Positions 12,801 through 21,800 of a stretch of DNA of 64,000 bases are shown piece by piece. The first letter of the stretch is position 1; each line of letters opens with the position of its first letter. The translations under genes were made by a program, and so were the position numbers. Below the pieces are notes generated by a model that was not told the DNA's origin, did no database searches, and saw nothing but the letters and a program-made list of their open reading frames with translations. The stretch is from the NCBI RefSeq assembly GCF_032773895.1, contig NZ_CP120416.1, forward strand, positions 2,912,001 to 2,976,000. The letters are read 5' to 3'. This DNA comes from Teredinibacter sp. KSP-S5-2 (GTDB taxonomy: Bacteria > Pseudomonadota > Gammaproteobacteria > Pseudomonadales > Cellvibrionaceae).

Positions 12801-15800
12801 CCGCAGGTCATTACCGACCATTTCCAAAGTAATCACGCCGTTTAAGCGAATTTCATTATCTGCACTGATACCTCCGCCTCCGGCAAAGAAATTATCGCTT
12901 GTGTCGCCCTCAACAAACGTGCCCGTAGGAGTATTAAAATTCCCTCCCACACGTAAATACGCACCCGCGCTTTGGGTAATATCACCAGCGGAATCTAACG
13001 TGAAATCGCCACTGACAAAGCTATTGCCCAGCTCTGTACCACCAACATCGGCATTGGTAACAGAAACATTGCCCGCATTAAACGCGGAAGTATCAATGGT
13101 TAAATTACCCGCCAGAGAAATTAACGATCCAACGGATTGATTCAATAAACCATTAACAGTCAAAGAAACATTTGAGGTACCAGCTCCGTCATTCAAGCCG
13201 GATAGCGTACCCACATCACCGATGGTTAAACCGTCTGCATCAACAAAGCTAAGCGCGGCGTTAGAGGAAAGTGTCGCCGCTAAAATATCAACGTCATTGC
13301 CTGCATCGGTTAAGGTCACATCACTGGAAGCTTCAAGGCCCAAATTCGCAGCATCAATGGAGCTGCCCGCCGTAATTGCGGTGGCGCTTTGAATAAGTAC
13401 AGTACCTAAAGCAACGTTGTTACCTACTGCTCCAGTAAAGGCTACTGAACCACTTCCGGTACCATTTATTGTCAGGCTGTTGGCTTCTGCCACTTGGCTA
13501 TCCAGTGTCGATGCAAAGGTAACCGCACCCGTGCCACGAGTAATAATGAGATCATTATTCAGTGTGGTGACACCCGCCATACGCACAACACCATTGCCGG
13601 TTTCAGCGTTAACGGTTAAGCCGTCCAGCACAATATTGGTGTTGGTAATATTCACACCAGCTATGCCACTGGTGGTTAGGTTATCGACAAAGGTTGTTGT
13701 GCCTGTTCCGGCAGATTGCACCAGGCTTGCACCATTGAAAGTAGAGTCCAGGGTGAGGTTTGCAGCGGAGTTAATGGCTACTGCGCCAAGTGCATCGGTT
13801 GCACCCCAGGCAGCATCAAAGTCGATATTGCCAATGCCTGCTGTCAGGGTAACGGCATTGGTTTCTAACGTTGCACTATTCACTGTGCCGTTAAAGGCAA
13901 TCGCCGCACCGGCATTGGCGTTAGCCGTTGTATTTACGATTAAGGCATCTTCGACAATCAGATTACCAGCAAAGGTAATTGCACCACCTTCACTTAAGTA
14001 GGTGCTGTTAGTTGTGATACCGCCTGTGGCGGTATAGGTTTGCGCGCCGCTGGTGGTCACATCGTGCAAATTTACATTCGCACCAGATACAGACGCACTG
14101 GCAAGTGCTGTGGACGCACCCAAGTTACCACTTAAAGTGGCATCCCCAGTACCGGCAGTTACAGTGAGCGCTTGTCCACCATCCACGGTACTGCCTAGTG
14201 TTACACCACCAATACCGGCACCCGTATTTAACGCTACATCGCCGGTAAGGGTGATTGCTGTAGCAAAGCCGATATCATCATTGGTTGTAGTAATATCGCC
14301 CGCCAGGGTGTTAGTACCCGTTCCCGTTTGGCTGAAGCCCGCGCCAGCGTTGATATCGCCTAATGCACCCGTGGTAAAGGTGCCAGCATTCACAACTGAA
14401 GTCGTATTAGTTGTACCAAGCGCGGCGTTCACTGTGAGGTGTTGCCCGGTAAAACTGAAGTTATTGCCTAAAGTTGTTGCACCCGAAAGCGTTGTAGTAC
14501 CGCTGCCTGCATTTTGGGTATAGCTGAACGCATTAAGGGTTGAGTCAGCAGTGACATTGGCCGCTGAATTTACCAGTAAGTCATTCAGCGCATCAGTTGC
14601 ACCCACAGCGCCATCAAAATCAATATTGCCTGTACCCGCAGTTAAGGTGACATTGTTGGTTTCTGTATTGGCTGAATTCAAAGTGCCGCCGAAGGTAATG
14701 CTGGCCCCCGCCGCTGCATTGGCAGTGGTGTTTACAGTGAGTACATCCTCAGCAATAACATTACCGGCAAAGTTGATTGCTCCACCTTCAGAGCTGTAGC
14801 TACTGTTGGTGGTAATTGCACCACTGGCTGTATAGGTTTGCGTACCTGTGGTATCTACATTGTTCAGGCTGATATTTGCAGCTGACGCATTCAGGCTGGC
14901 GAGTTTGGTGCTGCTACCGACATTAGCGCCCAGAGTCACACCACCGGTGCCCGCAGTTAAGCTAAGGTTTTGACCACCATCCACGGTAGAACTAAGCATA
15001 ATATTGCCTGCCCCGGCACCGCTGTTCATTAGCAGGTCACCCGCTAACGAAATGCCTGTGGCAAAGCTAATTCCGTTGTTGGCGGTAACCACATCACCCG
15101 CCAAGCTGTTGGTACCTGTTCCGTTTTGGACAAATCCGGCATCTGCGCTGATGTCACCACTCGCACTTGTAGTAAAGGTGCCAGCCTGGGTCACTTCGGT
15201 AGTGCCCGCAGAATTTATCGCGGCATTTACAGTGAGGTTTTGTCCGGTGTAATCAAAAGCTCCGCTTAGCGTGCTTACACCAGAAAACGTTGTGGTTCCC
15301 GTACCAGCAGTTTGGGTAAAGCTGGCGGCATCCAGAGTGCTATCCAGCGTGGTGTTTGCAGCAGAATTAATTGTTAATGCACTTAATGCTGAGCTATTAC
15401 CTACTGCCGCATCAAAGTCGATATTGCCTGTACCTGCACTCAGCGTCAGGTTCTGTGTTCCATCCACCGTGCCGGTGAAGAGAATATTACCGCTAGAAGC
15501 GCCGGTAGAAATGGACGTTGCACCGGTTTGCAATACCACCGGATCTGAGAAGGTGACATTGGCTCCCGCACCCTGATTACCGAACCCGGCGGGAATGCCT
15601 CCGGCTCCAGTCATGGTGCTGTTTTGTATATTGATATTGCCACTCGCGGTATTGAAACTGATATTCCCGGCGTTGCCACCGTCCGCATTGGCGTCCGTAG
15701 TGGCTCCCCCGGAGGTAGTGATATCACCGGCAAGCGTGATGGTTGATGCGCCACCACTTACGTCAACCGTAACAGCACCACCGTGGCTGCCTGTAGTCAC

Positions 15801-18800
15801 TATATGGCTGGCCCCTTGGGTATTAATATCACCTGCAAGGTTCACCCCGCCAACACTATCTATATCTACCGCACCGGAAGTGGCCCCTGAATTCGCTGTC
15901 GCTGTGGTTGTTACGCTTTGCCCGGCAGCCAAGTCGATGCCGCCGACACCCGCATTCAAATCCATTAATTGACCGTAGGTAATAATTCCGCCGTTAAGAT
16001 CCAGGCTTAAAGCATCCAGTGCAACGACACCGGTTTCGGCTGTAAGCAGACCGCCTAGAGTGAAAGCGCCTGTGCCGGTAACCGCCTGGTTAAAACTGGC
16101 CGAGGTCACTGGGGCATTGAATGTCACTGCGTCCGCAGCATTGATGGTGATGTTATTTAAGGCGGTGGTTTGCCCCACCGCACCGGTCACAGAAATTGAG
16201 CCTGCATCTGCTGCTAAAGTCAGATCCTGAGCACCGTTAATTGTGCTGCCAAAATTTAGGGCTCCGCCGTTGCTATCAACCGAAACGGCAGCGGAAGCAA
16301 GCGTCACTGCACCATCAATATTGAAGCCATCAAAACCAGTGAACGTCAGGCCATCCAGGGTAACGGTTCCAGCGAAATTACTGCCGGTATCGCCATTGGC
16401 CAAAGTAACGTCGCCGCGCAGAATGGTATCGCCTGCCGCATTGGAGACGACAAGACCGGAATTGGCTTCAACCGTACTGGCAAATTCAACGGGGCCAGAT
16501 GTGGCAACCGTAATGGCCGCGCCTGTACCGTCACCTAGCTCCGTACCCAAGCCAGAGCCCACGGCACCCGTAAAGGTCACAGCACCAGAACCCGCATTAA
16601 CAGTTAAATCCTGCGAACCGTCTGTTGTGCCGGTGAAATCAACGGCACCATTATTGGTGTTCAGTATCACCGCCGCAGTGGAAAGCGTGGTATTGCCACC
16701 AATCGTTAAGCCATCAAAGCCTGAGAAAGTTAAACCATCAAAGACGACATCACCGGAAAAATTACTGGCCGTGTCGCCATTCGCTAAAGTGACATCATTC
16801 TGGAAAGAAACAGAACCGGTTGCGTCACTCACAACAATGCCGCTATTTGCTTCTACGGTTGATTGGAAACCGACTGCACCGGAAGACGCAACACTAATTG
16901 CCGCGCCGGTACCATCACCAATATCTGTTACACCGCCAACTGCCCCCGTAAAAGTAACGGCACCTGTACCCGCGTTAACAGTTAAATCCTGAGCGCCGTC
17001 TATGGTGCTCTGTAACTCCAGATTTCCGCCGTTGGTATTTATGGTTACCGCGCCGGTTGATAGTGTGGCTGCACCAGCCACAGTCAAGCCGTCATAACCA
17101 TCAAAGGTGATGCCATCAAAAATAACTGTGCCACCTAAACTGGACGCAGTATCACCATTGGCCAGGGTCACGTTATCGCTAAACATTACTCCGCCGACAC
17201 TGGTCATGCCTGAGCGGGCATCTAATGTGGAAGAAAATACCGTGCTACCTGAACCCTGCAATATCAAAGATGCACCCGTGCCATCACCGATGGCAGTTGT
17301 ACTGCCCACGGCACCAGCGAAGGTTGTAGTAGCAGTACCGGAATTGACAGTAAGGTCTAATGCACCATCGACTGCACCGTTAAAATTAATGGCGGAGTCA
17401 ACGCTGGTAACAGCCCTGGCGGGAGTGACTGAAGCCCCCATATCCACAGCAGAATTAAACGTAATGGCACCAGCAGCGGTGCTTTGTACATTACCCAGCA
17501 AACGAATATTGGTTCCATTTGTGGCGGTAAAAGTTTGCGCCCCATTGATGACTAAACCACTTGCTTCAATGGTGAGTAGCTGAGCAGTGACATCCAGCGA
17601 AGTTAAATCCGGGTTGACCAACTCCAACCCGTAAAGCTGGGCATTACCGGAGTTCAGAACTAAATCATACGGCCCTTGAATCGCGTTGTTTTCAAAAGTA
17701 AGCAGGCTATTGTTGGAGTTGATTTCCGCCGCGCCGTTTTCAAGCACCACACCACCGCTAAACCTCAGGGTGTCGTAACCGGAAAGGTTCATTCCACCGA
17801 CTTTACCTAACGTCACCTGACCGGCAAACGTTGAACCTACTGTACCGTCAGAAAGGGTCACGTTATCCCGGAATACAACAGAGCCCGTGCCAGTTATCCC
17901 GTTGTTTGCACTTAAGGTGCTGAGAAAAGTAGAACCCGTTCCACCCGCAGTTAAATTCAACGCGGTTTGCGCGTCACCGGCACTGCCCATATTGGAAACT
18001 ACACCAGTAAAGGTGTTGGTTCCTGCTCCGGCGTTAATGGTAAGAATATTTCCGCCACCATCGAGGGTGCCATCAAAAGAAATATTGGAATTTGTACTTT
18101 GGATTGTCAGGTCTGCACTTGCAGTAACATTACTGTGGAAACTAATTGCACCTAAAGAAGTGCTTTGTACGCTTGAGCTGAGCGTAATGCCTGAGCCGCC
18201 TGCGGTATAGTCTTGTGCGCCGTCAATTACCATATTGGGCAACACAAGGGCGGTGCCCGTATTGATAGTGAGTGATGCAGAGGAGTTGCTGATATCTGGC
18301 AGGCCGGTTACGGTGCCTGCAATCGAAGTAAGGGTAATGTTGTTTGCCCCGATACCAATACCATTGGTACCGCTTACTGTGGCTACAGCAAAATCATTCG
18401 CATCGGTATATCGCAAGTCACCGCCGGTAAAGGCAGCAGCCAGGTTAGTTACGTTGTTACCCGCATTGGTCAAAGTGGCGTAACCAGACCCCACCAACAA
18501 TAACTGATTTGAACTTATCGCACCGGATTGAGTAATTGCACCACCGGCATCAATTTCAAATAAAGTAGTGACAAAAGAGGTGTTGATATCCACTTCGTCT
18601 GCATCGGTTAAGGTAACGTTGGTTGCGGAATCAACTTGTAGCGTATTCACATCCACGCTGGCATCGACATTTGCCGCTTCCACAACTCGCAAAGTTCCAA
18701 TCGTGCCCGCAGGCCCAGCCGCATCCAGAACAATATCTTGCAGAGTTCCACCGTTGTTGGCCGTTAATGTTGCGATTCCTCCAACTGTCCACTCGCCGGA

Positions 18801-21800
18801 ATCGGTAATCGCATTGGTATCAACAACCGTGACATTACCTGTGCCCCCCGCAGTTAAATCCAGCGTTCCCAATACATTATTTGTTTGATTAAGCGTGATG
18901 TCGTTATTGTCAGAAACAGCTAAAACAATAGGCGTGTTTCCCAGACTCCAGGCCGAAGCCTGTGTAATGCTGTCGTTCTCTGTAATGGTGACGGCTTGAG
19001 GAATACCACCGAATGCCAGATCCCCTAATACATGGCTGGCGTTATCCAGAATAATACTGGTACTGCCTGTGCTACCCGCATTAAGCGTTGTAGTTCCAGT
19101 GGTCGTCCATGCGGCACCATCGGTAATACTGTCTGCTTCGGTAATGTTGACCGCACCACCCGTAACAATCAGATTACCCATGATATTCGACGAGTTGGTT
19201 AGGGTAATCGCATTATTATTTTCAGCATTGAGCGTTACTGGAACACCGGCAATTACCCACGCGGAAGCTTGAGTAATGGTGGAGTTTTCTGTGATAGTGA
19301 CAGAAGATGGCGTGCCATCAACGGTGGTAATTGTAATACCACCCATTGTGTTGCCACTTTCGGTAATTAAAATATCGTTCGCACGAGAATTTAATGTCAC
19401 CGGTGCAGTACCTACGGCCCAGGCACCGGACTGGGTAATATCATGGTTTTCGGTAATTAATACTGAAGAGGGAGAGCCATTAATATCAATATCACCCAGA
19501 ATATTGTCAATATCATCGAGAGTGATTGCAGCAGTACCGGCATTAAGAATGACGGTACCCGGTGTATTCCATTGTGTAACATAGTCAGTGATTGCATGGT
19601 TTTCTGTAATCGTTGCATTTTGTGCGGTGAGTTGTAAGTCACCCATCACATTGCCAGCTTCATTTAAAACAATATTGCCATTACCAGAAACACCTAATGC
19701 ATAAGCATTTAAAGTGGTGATATCTGTTGTCCATGCAGCAAAGTCTCCAATAGTATCGTTTTCGTTGATATAGACATCGTCTGCTGATATTTGTAAATCA
19801 CCCAATACGTTAGAAGTATTGGTTAAGGTAACATCATAGGCTCGACTGGTTGTTGAGATTGCAGTATTACCGTGCGTCGTCCAGGCTCCACCCTGAGTAA
19901 TATGATTATTCTCGTTAATAGAAACTGCACCAGCGGATGCCGCGCCACTATTGGTTTGCGTAATAATAATATTGCCAAAGTTATTACTCGTCTGAGTTAA
20001 GGTAATCCCTTGATCATTTTCTGTGTGCAGAACAATGGAATCGTAAAAGGTTTCCCATCCCGCGTACTGTGTAATGGCATCATTTTCTGTAATGGATGTT
20101 GTACCGGAATAACTTGAGGAATTATTATCATCAATATACAAATCACCCAATCTATTGCCTGAGTTGGCTAAGGTAATATTGTCAAAATACCGGAAAGTTG
20201 TATTACCTGTAGTGGTAAGTGTTGTACCGCCACCTTGAGTAATATCCAATGAGGTTGCACCGGAAATTAATTCAAATGTACCACTCACAGTGGACGTTAA
20301 AATTTGAATATCTGTTTCTGTATGAAGCAAAACATTATTTGCCGAAACAAATTGCAACTGGTTCCACTGGTTATACGAAGTGTTATTTAAAACGAGATTG
20401 TTTGCCCCCAGGGTAAAACTGGCCAAACCATCCACACGAATCCCATATGGGTTATTGGTTTGGGTAACGTCACCACCGGCAGTTACCGTCAGGCTGCCAC
20501 CTATATCTGTACCACGCCATGTATTTACATCGTAGTACGCATAAAAATTCAGGTCGTCCTTATCAACAACAGTAACGTCGTTGGCTTGCTCAACAATAAA
20601 ATCATTAAAGTCGTTATCACCATGGGTTAACGTAATATTTCCTGCAAGATTGACATCAAAATAGGTATCACCCGCAACAACAAGCTCATTCGCTTGTGTT
20701 ACTGCGCCATTAGGAACATCTACGATTAAATTTTGTGTAATGGTCATGCCGGGCAAATTTAACGACGTGGCATTATCAAAATATAACGTCACGTTACGTA
20801 AAGTGCCCGCACTTTCCAAACCAGAAAGAACAGCATTACCTGCATTGGCATTTCGGAAATTTACATCGCGATAGGTTCCCAAGCCAGTCGCATCCATTGT
20901 GACTGTACCCGCAAAATTATTTCCATTTTCACCGACCAACAAATCACTTGTTGCGGCTGTAACAGTAAAGTCAGAGGTACCATCTACAGTAATAGTGCCA
21001 TCATCAGTAACACTACCATTTTGAGAAATCGTACCGCCCGCAGTAAAATCCAGATTGCCATCGGTTCCAGATATATCTACGTCATTTACATCAATATTGG
21101 CGTCTTCACCAAAGGTAATTGTTGAAGCGGCAGAAATAGTTAAATTACCGTCGTTAACGGTAATATCAGAATCATATCCAGTGTAAAAAGCGCCTAGATC
21201 TGAGGTAATAGAAAAATTACCACCAACCGTAAAATCGACATAGTTATCTGAGTAAATATTGCCTGAGGTATTATGTACAGTAAAACCCGCACCCACAACA
21301 ATGGTGTCGCTATCATCAAACCGAATTGTACTCCCGGCGGTCAGGCTATAGCTTCCCTGAACATTTGTGTTATATATCGCAACATCATCAACATCATTAA
21401 TAACGACGTTGTTTGCATTACTAATAGTTATCTGACCAAAATCGTTACTGGCATGGTCAAATGTAATATTTCCCGTTGCACCAGAATTTAAAGTCAAAAA
21501 CATACTATTGGAAATTGACGTCAACGGGCCAACAGCACTTACATCGACAGTGCGGCCACTGGAAAAAACCGGGTCAACAAACGCAGCTAATTCTGCGTCT
21601 GTAAAATCTCTCATATCACCAGCAGTCGTAATAGTTAAATCATCGGCAACCGTACCGCCAATAATTATGTTATTGGCATCTCGAAAAGTCGCAACGGCTC
21701 CAGTACTATCCTGATCAACAATTACCCGATTAAAATCATTCGCAAAATTACCCAGATTAATATCTGAATTAGAAATGCCGAAACCACCGTCTGTTGTTGT

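Noticed and set aside
5131-19584. Many long plus-strand frames rich in Ala, Pro and Val (for example 13417-14001 and 16243-16992)
   Set aside because: They are antisense shadows of the repetitive Gly/Thr-rich adhesin gene.
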